A stretch of DNA of 64,000 bases from JAXLYE01 sp046351595. GTDB taxonomy: Bacteria; Myxococcota_A; Polyangia; Palsa-1104; JAEUJZ01. The translations under genes were made by a program, and so were the position numbers. The notes beneath the pieces were generated by a model, which saw only the letters and a program-made list of their open reading frames with translations, was not told where the DNA came from and did no database searches. The stretch covers positions 558,001 through 622,000 of the forward strand of contig JAXLYE010000006.1 in assembly GCA_046351595.1 (NCBI GenBank), written 5' to 3'. Positions 1 through 8,138 of this stretch are shown in pieces (position 1 is the first letter of the stretch; every line of letters begins with the position of its first letter).

Positions 1-959
1 TTGGCGACGCGGCGCGACAGCGTGCTCGAGAGCACGAGCGCGGCCAGCAGCGCCACCGCGAAGGCGAAGAAGCCGAACTTGAACAGGAAGCCGCGGATCT
101 GGAAGTACGAGCGCAGCGCCTCGTCGAGCGAGCGCAGGAGCACGAAGTGCGCGCCGTCGACGCGCTGGCCGCCCGCGGCCTCGAGCTTCTCGACCTTGGC
201 CTTGCGCAAGAGGTACTGCTGCCCGGACACCGCCGCGCGCTCGCCGCCCTGGGCCAGCGCGTCTGTGGCCGCGCGGGCCAGCTCGTCGCGGTGCTGCAGG
301 AGGTGCGGATCGAGCGAGGCCGCGGTGATGCGCCCCTGCGTGAATAGCGCCAGGTCGGTGTTGGTGCTGCGCCGGATCGAGGCCAGCACCTTGTCGTTGA
401 TGCGCGACAGCGTGAGGACGCGGCCCGAGATGCGCACCGCCGCGTCGTTGCGGTCAAGGCCCGGCGTCTGGCCGAACAGCACCGCGGTGACCGCGACCAG
501 GTAGACCTGCCCGTCGATCACCCAGGCCGCTGAGAACTCGCGGCGCGCGCCCTCGGCCGCGAGCGCGTCCATGTAGCTCTTGGGGATCTGGATCGACTTG
601 CCCTCGGCGCCGCGGTTGGCGCGGATGACGCCGCTGGGGTCGGTGACGATGACGTAGTCGGCGTTGACGACGGGCAGCAGGTCCTTGATGGCGTCGGCGA
701 CGGTCTCGGCGTCGACCTGCGTAGTGTCGGCGAGGATGCGCATGCGCGGCTCGTCGGCGACGACGCGGTTCTGCTCGAACAGCGACCGCAGCAGCGTGTG
801 CTGGGCCTCTTCCAGCACCTGGCCGGTGCGCTCGATGTCGGCCCGCAGCTGCCTCTCAACGTCTCGGCGCAGGTAGAAGTCGATCGACCAGATGGCCGTC
901 ACCACCACCGCGGCGACCAGAGCCGTCATGGCGAGCGCGAGCTTGACACCGAGCTTCAC
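1..959 (-). CDS. cache-type membrane sensor, N-terminal part
   Basis: The gene runs off the left edge, so only about 319 N-terminal residues are visible and the output domain is missing. It starts at a GTG whose bases overlap the TGA stop of the upstream pentaheme cytochrome gene (GTGA), which suggests translational coupling. Residues 1-25 form a membrane segment (LALAMTALVAAVVV), followed by a periplasmic region of about 250 residues with a PAS/cache-like stretch (YVIVTDPSGVIRANR) and then a second membrane segment (FGFFAFAVALLAALVL). This architecture fits the sensor half of a histidine kinase, nucleotide cyclase or chemoreceptor, with a HAMP domain expected next. Coupling to the cytochrome gene suggests that it senses the redox state of that system, which is an inference. 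Confidence 0.8.
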   Translation of the reverse strand, partial: MKLGVKLALAMTALVAAVVVTAIWSIDFYLRRDVERQLRADIERTGQVLEEAQHTLLRSLFEQNRVVADEPRMRILADTTQVDAETVADAIKDLLPVVNADYVIVTDPSGVIRANRGAEGKSIQIPKSYMDALAAEGARREFSAAWVIDGQVYLVAVTAVLFGQTPGLDRNDAAVRISGRVLTLSRINDKVLASIRRSTNTDLALFTQGRITAASLDPHLLQHRDELARAATDALAQGGERAAVSGQQYLLRKAKVEKLEAAGGQRVDGAHFVLLRSLDEALRSYFQIRGFLFKFGFFAFAVALLAALVLSSTLSRRVA

Positions 960-2317
960 AATTTTCCTCCCGGACGCTGGGGCAAGTTGAGGGTCACGGA
1001 TTTAATCACAGCCAGCTCTGGCTCTCCATAAACGGCGCGCAGCTCTGGAGCGGTGGGGGCCGAGACCAGCGAGAAGACGACGCGCGCCGGCGCTGCGGCG
1101 ACGGAGACAGCGCCGGCGACGCCGGGCTGCGGCAGGACGAAGGTTTCCGTATGCGGGCGGCCCGGGGCGATGCGGCGCTCCTCCTTCACACGGACGGCGC
1201 GGAAGAACGGCGCGGGCTGCCCGGCCTCGTCGACGAGGAACACGCCGAAGGCGCGCTCCTCGGTGGCGAGCTTGCTGCCGTCTGGGCCCTGGTACTCGGC
1301 TCGCAGCAGCAGCCGGCGGTCGACGTAGCCCGAGGGCAACATGTGCCCGGCGCCGTGCTGGATGGTGACGGCGACCTCGCCGGGACGGCCGCGCAGCGCC
1401 GCCTCCAGCCGCGTCGCCTTGCCCAGCGCCACCGCGCCCGGGAAGCCGTGCGACGGCACGTTGGGCCGCGGCTTGGCCCCGCGCGCCACCGGCTCGGTCC
1501 CGCGCGAGGGCATGTGGCAGTCCTGGCAGGGCTTGCCCTTGCCGACGCGCAGCCAGTCGCTGTAGTCGAGCACCACCGGCACCTCGCGCAGCTTGCCGCC
1601 GGCCGCGAGGGCGGTCATGTGGTGACAGCCGGCGCAGACCTCGCTCTTGGCGTGCAGCGCCGAGTAGGCCATGTCGTGGAAGTAGTGGCCGGTGGCGCCG
1701 ACGATGGGGCCGTACTTTTTGCCCGAGCCCGGGTCGAACGTCATCGTCGCGCCCCTGGGCTCGACCTTGACCGCGCTCAGCGTGTGGCAGCCGTCGCAGG
1801 ACACGCCCTCGCTGGGGTTGCCGGGGGCCTCGTCGGGCTGGCCGTAGTGCAGGCTGGGCAGGTGGCAGGTCTGGCAGGCCTCGCGCAGGCCGCCGCCGCC
1901 CGGCGAGTCCGAGGCCGCGACGAGCGAGCGCTGGAACGCCGCGCTGCGCGTCGCCTTGACGTGCGCCGACGCGTTCCACTCCTTTCGGAAGTGCTCGTGG
2001 CACTCGCCGCAGCGGCCGGCGCGGATGAACAGGACCGGCGTCTTGCCGGTGGCAGCCGGCGCGCTCGGAGCGGCAGTCACCGACGGAGTCGGCGGCGCCG
2101 TCGGGGTCGCCGGGGGCGCCGCCGGTGCGACCGTCGGTGTAGCCGTCGGGGCGGTCCCTTCCGGTGCCGGGGTCCGCGGCGGTACGACCGGCTCGCGCAC
2201 GGCCGCTACCGACAGGTCGAGCGGCACCACCACGTTGGGCGGTGGCTCATCGCAGCCCCAAAGAGCGCCCGCCACAGCGACGAGCGATATCAGATACGCG
2301 AGTCGACGGTGTTGCAC
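956..2317 (-). CDS. pentaheme c-type cytochrome lipoprotein
   Basis: A 453-residue exported cytochrome. A lipobox ends in Cys22 (ALWGC), so it is probably membrane-anchored. A Pro/Ala/Thr-rich linker covers about residues 40-90. Five CXXCH haem sites follow: CGECH at 103, CQTCH at 148, CDGCH at 174, CAGCH at 228 and CQDCH at 264. The C-terminal 170 residues lack haem motifs and look beta-rich. Spacing of the haem sites resembles the cytochrome c554-type multihaem family. The GTG start directly abuts the TAA stop of the cupredoxin gene, and its own stop overlaps the sensor start, so the three genes form a tight operon. Expected role: periplasmic or outer-surface electron transfer. The electron donor and acceptor cannot be read from the sequence. 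Confidence 0.9.
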   Translation of the reverse strand: MQHRRLAYLISLVAVAGALWGCDEPPPNVVVPLDLSVAAVREPVVPPRTPAPEGTAPTATPTVAPAAPPATPTAPPTPSVTAAPSAPAATGKTPVLFIRAGRCGECHEHFRKEWNASAHVKATRSAAFQRSLVAASDSPGGGGLREACQTCHLPSLHYGQPDEAPGNPSEGVSCDGCHTLSAVKVEPRGATMTFDPGSGKKYGPIVGATGHYFHDMAYSALHAKSEVCAGCHHMTALAAGGKLREVPVVLDYSDWLRVGKGKPCQDCHMPSRGTEPVARGAKPRPNVPSHGFPGAVALGKATRLEAALRGRPGEVAVTIQHGAGHMLPSGYVDRRLLLRAEYQGPDGSKLATEERAFGVFLVDEAGQPAPFFRAVRVKEERRIAPGRPHTETFVLPQPGVAGAVSVAAAPARVVFSLVSAPTAPELRAVYGEPELAVIKSVTLNLPQRPGGKL

Positions 2318-3259
2318 TTACTGATAGCGCCCGTAGGGCTTGTTCTCTTTGTTGTTGTGCGGCTGGGACTTCACGCCTTCGGTGATGTCCAGGTTCACCG
2401 CGGCGCGCTTGCCCGGCTCCACCTTCACCTGCTGCCGCACCGGCGAGCCGCCCTGGATCCAGGCCGCCACCGAGTACTGCCCCGGCGGCACCTTGGGCAG
2501 CTCGAAGCTGCCGTCGCGGTTCGACGTGGTGAAGAAGGGATTCTCGAGCACCAGGATCTGCGCCCACATCTGCGGGTGGATGTTGCAGTAGACGTCGACG
2601 ACGCCGGTGCGCTCGAAGGTGACGCTCTTGGACTCACCGGCGCGGTACAGGCCAAGGTCGAAGGTGTTGCCCTCGGACAGCGAGAACACGTTGTGGAAGA
2701 ACTTGTCCTCGTTGGGGAAGTCCACCGACGAGCCCTTGGTGATGGCGATGACGCTCGGCACGAACGACTTGTCGCGCTGGGCCATCGCACGGACCTTCTT
2801 GAGGGCCGCGTACTTCTTCGGCATCGACTCGATGTAGACGACGACGTTCGAGCGGTCGGCGCGCTCGGCGCCGCCCTTCTGGCGCACGGTGACCAGGCCG
2901 CCGATGTCGCCGCGCGCCAGGCCCGCCGGCCCGCCGATCGGCGGCCGCGGCTCGCCCGAGGCCGGCGGGCGCTCGGGCAGCGGCTCACGCTCGCGGCTCG
3001 GCTCGCGCACCGGCTGCGGCATCGGCGTCGAGCTGCTGCCCGCGGCGATGGTGGGGATGGTCTTGGGATCCGGGCACTCGCACGGACACGGCGTGCACGC
3101 GACCGGCTTGTAGACGTACTTGACCTTGGGGTCCGCGGCAGGAGCCCCTTGCGCCGAGGCGACAGCGGGCAGCGCCAGCACGGCCGCAGACAGGCCGAGG
3201 AGCGCGCTGCGGGCGGCGGGGGCGACGGAGAGGACGGGGCGTAGGCGGAGAGTACGCAT
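2318..3259 (-). CDS. exported cupredoxin with carboxypeptidase-regulatory-like tail
   Basis: A 313-residue protein with a Sec signal peptide ending near residue 37 (AVASA). It continues with a Cys-rich segment (ACTPCPCEC, 54-62), a Pro-rich linker (about 75-110) and a cupredoxin domain (about 115-240). Type 1 copper ligands are visible as His189 (FFHN), Cys225, His228 and Met231 (CNIHPQM). Residues 241-293 resemble a CarboxypepD_reg beta-sandwich (DGSFELPKVPPGQYSV), and the tail is Asn/Lys-rich. A GAGG Shine-Dalgarno lies 5 nt before the ATG. The gene leads the cytochrome and sensor operon, so it probably passes electrons to or from the pentaheme protein. The extra Cys cluster is unusual for a plastocyanin and could bind a second metal. 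Confidence 0.88.
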   Translation of the reverse strand: MRTLRLRPVLSVAPAARSALLGLSAAVLALPAVASAQGAPAADPKVKYVYKPVACTPCPCECPDPKTIPTIAAGSSSTPMPQPVREPSREREPLPERPPASGEPRPPIGGPAGLARGDIGGLVTVRQKGGAERADRSNVVVYIESMPKKYAALKKVRAMAQRDKSFVPSVIAITKGSSVDFPNEDKFFHNVFSLSEGNTFDLGLYRAGESKSVTFERTGVVDVYCNIHPQMWAQILVLENPFFTTSNRDGSFELPKVPPGQYSVAAWIQGGSPVRQQVKVEPGKRAAVNLDITEGVKSQPHNNKENKPYGRYQ

Positions 3260-3700
3260 GGGACCTCGACTGACCTTTCACGAGCGGGTGGACGGAGCGC
3301 AGCGGTTCCGCTGACCTCCCCTCAGCGACGGGCGGGCCCGGTGGCCTCGCCGTGGACCCGGCCGGAGAGCGCCGCTGCCGCTGTCTGCTCTCTCGACGAG
3401 TCGCGGGGTCCCGTGCGGGACCTCTGAGAGGAACATGCTGCGTCCAGATACCACGCTACAGGCAGATTGTACTTTGTTTTTTTCGTCGAAAGAACCACAA
3501 AGTGCCGGCCGTTCTTGGGCGCTTGCAGCGACAAGGCGGGGGCCAGACCGCGAAAGAATCCGGTGGCGCATTGTGCGCAACTTCGCGATGCGCCCCGACG
3601 GCGCCGCCGCGCAGCAGGGGCGACGGCGCGCACCGGAGCAGCAGGCAGCTGCTGGGCTTCAGGAGCCGCCCAGATTCAGCGTTTGTCTGCGCCGGCTTCA
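3260..3700. other. intergenic region between redox operons
   Basis: About 440 bp between the cupredoxin start and the MauG-like stop. No convincing gene is seen. It contains a locally AT-rich patch (about 3462-3495), including TACAAT on the minus strand (3471 to 3466), which could be a -10 element for the cupredoxin operon. No good -35 lies at the usual spacing, so this is weak. Its size suggests that the cupredoxin-cytochrome-sensor genes are transcribed separately from the porin-MauG pair. Confidence 0.4.
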
Positions 3701-3740
3701 GCGGTTGTCAGCGGTTGTCAGCGGTTGTCAGCGGTTGTCA
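3701..3740. repeat. 10-bp tandem repeat, four copies
   Basis: Four perfect head-to-tail copies of GCGGTTGTCA, followed by a degenerate fifth (GCGGTTGATC). The stop codon of the MauG-like gene lies inside the first unit as read on the minus strand, so the array forms the end of that gene and its 3' flank. A 10-bp period shifts frame with copy number and would move the stop codon if it expanded into the gene. Confidence 0.9.
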
Positions 3741-5858
3741 GCGGTTGATCGAGCAGTCGATGGCGCCGAGGCGGTCGTCGAGATCCTCGGGCGGGACGGT
3801 CAGCGGGTCGCCGCCGGTGGCCAGCGACTCGTCGGTGAGCGCCATCAGGAAGGCGACCAGGTCCATCATCTCGGGGCGGCTCAGGTGCAGCGGGTGGATC
3901 TGCGTGTCGAGCGGGCCCACCTCGGGGACGCCGCCGCCCTGGTTGTAGAACTCGATGACGCGCAAGAGGTGCGGCGTCGGATCGTCGACGGAGGTTTCGC
4001 CGCGCTGGCCCGGTCCGTAGTCATGCAGCGCGCCGTTGTGCATGTAGGGCCAGCTCCGCGCGACGTTGCGCAGCGTCGGCGTCTTGAACTGGCCGTACTC
4101 GACGCGCTGGGTCCGCGCCACGCAGCGCGGCGTCGTCACCACGGTCATGCTCGACGGCATCGGCAGCGTCTCGGGCATCCGCCACTCGCACGCCGGATCC
4201 GCGGCGCACGGCTCGGCCGCGGTATAGGCGCAGCGGTTCGGGCTGATGACCGACGCCGGGATGCACTTCTGATCGCGCTCGGTCGTGTCTAGGTCCGAGG
4301 CGCTGCTGCGGCAGTCCATCGCGACGTCGAAGCGCTTGAGCGAGGCCGGCATGTCGGCGCGCTGGCAGGTGAAGGTCAGGTCCGACGGCGTCGGATCCGA
4401 GGGGCTCTTGGGCGGGCCCGCCTTCTGGAAGGTCTGGCTGTCGAGCGCGCACTGGCCGGTGGTCCGCATCTGCCAGGCGCCGCGCCCGGCGTCGGTGCAG
4501 TTCGGATTGGGGCCGACGCCCTCCATGCAGTCGAGCCGCTCGCTCGGGGCCTTGGTCAGGCGGGTGCTGCCGGCGGTCTTCTGCTCGACGTCGTCCGACG
4601 GCACGCCGAGGTTGTGGAAGCGCCAGTCGGTGAAGTTGGGGCCGCTGTGGCACATGATGCACTCGGCCTTGCCGATGAACAGGCGCAGGCCGCGCTGCGC
4701 CGCCGGCGACATCGCCTCGTGGTCGCCGGCGAGCCAGCGGTCGTACGCCGAGCCCGCCGAGCGCAGCCGCCGCATGTACGCCGACAGCGCCTTGCCGGCG
4801 TTGACGAAGATCTCGTTGATGTCGTGCCGGACCGCGTCGGTGGGCGCCAGCTCGGTCGTCGAGCAGGTCGCGGTCTGGTTCCACCAGCAGCTGTTGGCGG
4901 CGACCGCGCTGCCGACGCTGGGGTAGACGTACAGGCCGCCCTCGAGGCGGTTGAGCATGGGCATCGCGATGCCGCCGAGCATGCGCTCGTAGGCCTCACG
5001 GTGGCGGGTGTTGCTGAACATCCGCTGCGCGACGTAGGAGCGGCTGGTGCCCTGGGTCGCGCCGAACTCCAGCACGTCGGCGACCAGAGCCCAGGCCGAG
5101 TCGTAGCGGCCGTCCCACGGCATCCAGGTCACGCCGTAGGTGCGCCCGCCGTCGTGCGGCGGCGCGCCGGCCCCGTACGCGACGTTGTACAGCGTCGGCG
5201 AGTGCCGCGGCGTGATGCCCAGCGTGGTGCCGGTCGTCGCGCCCCAGCTGGCCTGCGGGCGGCGGATCACCGGCATCCAGCGCCCGGCCGCCGCGTCCCA
5301 GCGCGCGAGCTCGGCGCCGGCGGAGTCGAGCTGCGGCTTCATCTGCGGCGGCGGCGTGGTGAGGTCCGCGGCCGAGCTGCCCTGGATGAACGGCGCCACC
5401 GTGCCGTCGGCCAGGCGCCGCGTCAGCGGGCGCTCGCGCGAGTCGATGAACGCCACCTTGGGATCGTGGCAGCTGACGCAGCCGACGGCGTGATCCGCGG
5501 ACAGGCACTTGTCGAAGAACAGGCGGCGGCCGAGCGCCACGGCCAGATCCTCGAGGTCGCACTCGGGCGTGCCCGGCACCTGGCAGCGGCCGAAGCGGTT
5601 GGTCGGATCCGGCGGCGGCCGGTCGGGCATCGAGCCGAGCTGCGACCGCACCACGCTGCACTCCGCGCTCGAGAGGTACGGGCCGCAGTCGCCCGCGAGG
5701 CCGCCGACGCCGCAGCCGCCGAGCAGGCCGCCGGTCACCGCGACGAGCAGGCCGCCGAGGGCGCCGTTGAGCACCGACGCTCTGCGTCTGTTTGAGACCT
5801 CTGTACGAGGGCCGAAGGAGGAGCGGCCGGATCCCAAGAGACGAGCGAGGTACTGCAT
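3738..5858 (-). CDS. diheme cytochrome c peroxidase/MauG-family lipoprotein
   Basis: A 706-residue lipoprotein, with lipobox Cys49 after LLGG. It has two haem sites, CVSCH at 127-131 and CIMCH at 400-404, and the family signature FKTPTLRNVARSWPYMHNG near the C-terminus. Family members reduce hydrogen peroxide or oxidise protein or small-molecule substrates through a high-valent diheme centre. It is far longer than a typical enzyme of 320-400 residues: about 260 residues separate the haems, and a Cys-rich insertion of more than 100 residues lies between the second haem and the TPTLRN motif. An AGGAG site lies 5-6 nt before the ATG. The gene follows the porin-like gene on the same strand with a 54-bp gap, so the two are probably co-transcribed. 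Confidence 0.88.
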   Translation of the reverse strand: MQYLARLLGSGRSSFGPRTEVSNRRRASVLNGALGGLLVAVTGGLLGGCGVGGLAGDCGPYLSSAECSVVRSQLGSMPDRPPPDPTNRFGRCQVPGTPECDLEDLAVALGRRLFFDKCLSADHAVGCVSCHDPKVAFIDSRERPLTRRLADGTVAPFIQGSSAADLTTPPPQMKPQLDSAGAELARWDAAAGRWMPVIRRPQASWGATTGTTLGITPRHSPTLYNVAYGAGAPPHDGGRTYGVTWMPWDGRYDSAWALVADVLEFGATQGTSRSYVAQRMFSNTRHREAYERMLGGIAMPMLNRLEGGLYVYPSVGSAVAANSCWWNQTATCSTTELAPTDAVRHDINEIFVNAGKALSAYMRRLRSAGSAYDRWLAGDHEAMSPAAQRGLRLFIGKAECIMCHSGPNFTDWRFHNLGVPSDDVEQKTAGSTRLTKAPSERLDCMEGVGPNPNCTDAGRGAWQMRTTGQCALDSQTFQKAGPPKSPSDPTPSDLTFTCQRADMPASLKRFDVAMDCRSSASDLDTTERDQKCIPASVISPNRCAYTAAEPCAADPACEWRMPETLPMPSSMTVVTTPRCVARTQRVEYGQFKTPTLRNVARSWPYMHNGALHDYGPGQRGETSVDDPTPHLLRVIEFYNQGGGVPEVGPLDTQIHPLHLSRPEMMDLVAFLMALTDESLATGGDPLTVPPEDLDDRLGAIDCSINR

Positions 5859-5912
5859 GACGATCTCCTACTGCGACTACAAGGCGAAGCGAAGCTAGGG
5901 GTATGGGTACGG

Positions 5913-7724
5913 CTAGTAGCGCAACACCAGCGAGGCGGTCATCCAGTCCGCGGCGAAGTCGCCGGCCGCGGTGCTGCCGCCGAGCAGGTTGGTCATCGGG
6001 CCCACCGCCGCGTTGTCGACGAGGCCCTCTTTCATCCGGCCGAACGGCTGCAGGTGCAGGTACTCGGCCTTGAAGATGACGTTGTTGTTGATGTCGAAGC
6101 GCAGGCCGCCGGTCAGGCGCCACATCTGCGAGACGTACGCGAACGGCACGCTGTAGTCGATGTGCGAGGCGTCGCGCAGGTCGCCGCGCACCATGACGCC
6201 GAGCCAGTTCAGGATGCGGTACGACGCCTCGGCATAGAAGCCCTGCGCGGACAGGTGCGGCAGCGGGTTCTTGCTGGCGCTGCCGATGAAGCCCTCGGCC
6301 TCGGTCTTCAAGTACTCGGCGCGCAGCTCGAGGTCGCGGTAGATGACGTGCAGATCGACGTCGACGGTCCACTGCTTGACGAACGGATCGAACTCGCCGC
6401 GGCCGACGTCGTAGAAGCCGTCGACCTGGCCGCCGAACTCACCGGAGACGCCGAGCTCGACGTCGGCCTTCTTGCAGTGGTTCTTGCCGTTGCAGTGCAG
6501 GCTGAGGCGCCCCGAGATCGTCTTCATGTACTTCTTGTCGGTGTTCTCGGCGAAGCGGAAGATCTCCTGGTACGAGGCGCCGTTGTGCACGGCCAGCGCG
6601 ACGCTGACCAGCTCGTCGTAGAGGGTGGCGCGGGCCTTGAGGCCGATCGGCGTGCCGCAGCTGTAGCGGCAGATCAGCGACGGCGTGACGCCGAAGCGCT
6701 CGGGCGACTTGCGGACGCGGTACTCGATGCCGATGTTCGGGTCGAAGCGGCCGGCGAAGATGCTGAGGTTGTGGCGGCCCTCGCGGAAGCTCTGCGCGTA
6801 CTCGAGGTACGCCATGTCGACCCAGACGTAGTCGCCGACGCGCGTCGGGCCCGCGGCCTGCACGCTGCCGCCGTCAGCCTTGTCGCCGATCGAGACGCTG
6901 GCGCTGCGCGGGTAGAAGTTGATCGAGGCCAGCGCCGAGAAGCGGCCGCGCTCGTCGAGGCGGGCCGTCGGCATGAGGTTCAGCTCGTTGATGAGGAACG
7001 TCGGCCGCCCGGCGGACTGGATGTAGTCATACGGCACGGCCAGCGACGACTGCGCCGGGTTGTTCTGGGCGTGCGTGTCGGCGGGGTGGCCGGCAGTGTT
7101 GATCGCCGTCGCCAGCGGGTCGCCGAGGAAGTGCCAGCGCGCCTGGGTCAGCCCGTTCGACGGTGCGCTCGGACAGGGCGTCGGCGTGTTGTCACCGGCC
7201 CAGCCGCACGGCGCGAAGAACTCGGGGAAGCGCTGCACGCGCGCGTCGTTGAAGTAGGCGCTGTCGCGGTCGGACTTGTTGGTGAAGCGGTTGGCGTACT
7301 CGGACGCGGGGTTGGGCAGGTACGTGGTGATGCCCGAGCCGTTGCCGCGGAAGAAGCCGAAGAAGCCGACGTCGATGTAGCCGCGCAGGCTGACGGACGT
7401 CGGCGGGTTGGCGACGATCTCGAGGCGGCGCTCCAGGTCCTTGAGCTTGGACTGCAGGTCCTCGTTCTTCTGCTCGAGCTCCTCGAGCTTCTGCTTGACC
7501 GAGAGGTCGACCTGCCCCGGGTGCGCGGCCTCGTCGGCTGCCGGCGCCGCCTGCGTGATCTCGACGACCTCGTCCTGATCGGGCTTGGTCGGCGACCCTG
7601 CCACAGGTCCCTTGACCGACGGGCCGACCTTGGTCTGTCGGGCCTCTGCATCCGCCCCGGCCGCCAGCGTGCACACCGTCGCCAGAAGCAGTCCCGCGCG
7701 CTTCCTGCTCATCATGTCGCTCAT
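5913..7724 (-). CDS. porin-like outer-membrane protein with coiled coil
   Basis: A 603-residue protein when started at the ATG at 7724, which directly precedes a signal peptide (MSRKRAGLLLATVCTLAAG). The frame stays open further upstream, but that extension runs through a good promoter, so it is rejected. After the signal comes a linker, a coiled coil (residues 74-104, KQKLEELEQKNEDLQSKLK) and then a long beta-strand-rich region with alternating hydrophobic residues and a C-terminal aromatic strand (SLVLRY), as in porins. The coiled coil plus barrel recalls OprO/P or DUF3138-like porins. It is the first gene before the MauG-like lipoprotein and may provide the outer-membrane passage for the redox cluster, which is an inference. 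Confidence 0.8.
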   Translation of the reverse strand: MSDMMSRKRAGLLLATVCTLAAGADAEARQTKVGPSVKGPVAGSPTKPDQDEVVEITQAAPAADEAAHPGQVDLSVKQKLEELEQKNEDLQSKLKDLERRLEIVANPPTSVSLRGYIDVGFFGFFRGNGSGITTYLPNPASEYANRFTNKSDRDSAYFNDARVQRFPEFFAPCGWAGDNTPTPCPSAPSNGLTQARWHFLGDPLATAINTAGHPADTHAQNNPAQSSLAVPYDYIQSAGRPTFLINELNLMPTARLDERGRFSALASINFYPRSASVSIGDKADGGSVQAAGPTRVGDYVWVDMAYLEYAQSFREGRHNLSIFAGRFDPNIGIEYRVRKSPERFGVTPSLICRYSCGTPIGLKARATLYDELVSVALAVHNGASYQEIFRFAENTDKKYMKTISGRLSLHCNGKNHCKKADVELGVSGEFGGQVDGFYDVGRGEFDPFVKQWTVDVDLHVIYRDLELRAEYLKTEAEGFIGSASKNPLPHLSAQGFYAEASYRILNWLGVMVRGDLRDASHIDYSVPFAYVSQMWRLTGGLRFDINNNVIFKAEYLHLQPFGRMKEGLVDNAAVGPMTNLLGGSTAAGDFAADWMTASLVLRY

Positions 7725-8138
7725 GGATTCCCGTTGGCCCGTGTGTCTGTTTGAAACGACCCTGTCGTGCGCCGCATCCCGGGCCCGGAAGGGCTCAGAT
7801 GCCAGCACTTTTTCGTACTTTGCATCGTATTCCGTCCTGCGAGGAAGGGTCAACGCTCACGTCCCTGCAAGATTTTCGTAGGGGGTTGGCCGGGGGTAGG
7901 CGGAAGGGTGGGCACTAAGGGCCGGCCCGGAGCCCAAAGAAGCGGACGCGGCGGCGCACGCCGGCACCGGTGTGAGCGGCTATGTGACGCCGACCGCGCG
8001 TCTTTTTGCGGGCCGCGGGCTGCGGTCCGGTTCAGGCTGGGCAATATGAGACCTTCGGACGTAAACTCCCCGCGACGCAGCGCGTCAGGCTACCATCCGA
8101 CGACCGCGGACGACCGAGTCCGCGACGAGATCCGTGAC
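7725..8138. other. divergent intergenic region
   Basis: About 410 bp between the porin-like gene (minus) and the CrtC-like gene (plus). The minus-strand promoter at 7824-7853 is the only element recognised. The plus-strand frame of the CrtC-like gene is open from 7767, but the part before 8139 has no domain character and no good ribosome-binding site. No promoter was recognised for the plus strand. Confidence 0.4.
7824..7853 (-). promoter_or_regulatory. sigma70-like promoter for porin-MauG operon
   Basis: Read on the minus strand, TTGACC (7853-7848) is followed after 18 bp by TACGAT (7829-7824). The first matches the -35 consensus at 5 of 6 positions and the second matches TATAAT at 4 of 6. 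It lies about 100 bp upstream of the chosen porin ATG in a locally AT-richer patch. Predicted by eye only. Confidence 0.45.

Noticed and set aside
1151..3244. 697-residue plus-strand frame opposite the cytochrome and cupredoxin genes
   Set aside because: It is an antisense shadow: Arg/Ala/His-rich without domains, while the minus strand has clear haem and copper motifs.
3701..3740. CRISPR-like array
   Set aside because: The copies are contiguous, with no spacers, and the unit is only 10 bp; the same applies to the 12-bp arrays at 21397, 23038 and 55117.
7725..7853. N-terminal extension of the porin-like gene from 7853
   Set aside because: It starts in a -35 promoter element and places 43 charged residues before an evident signal peptide.
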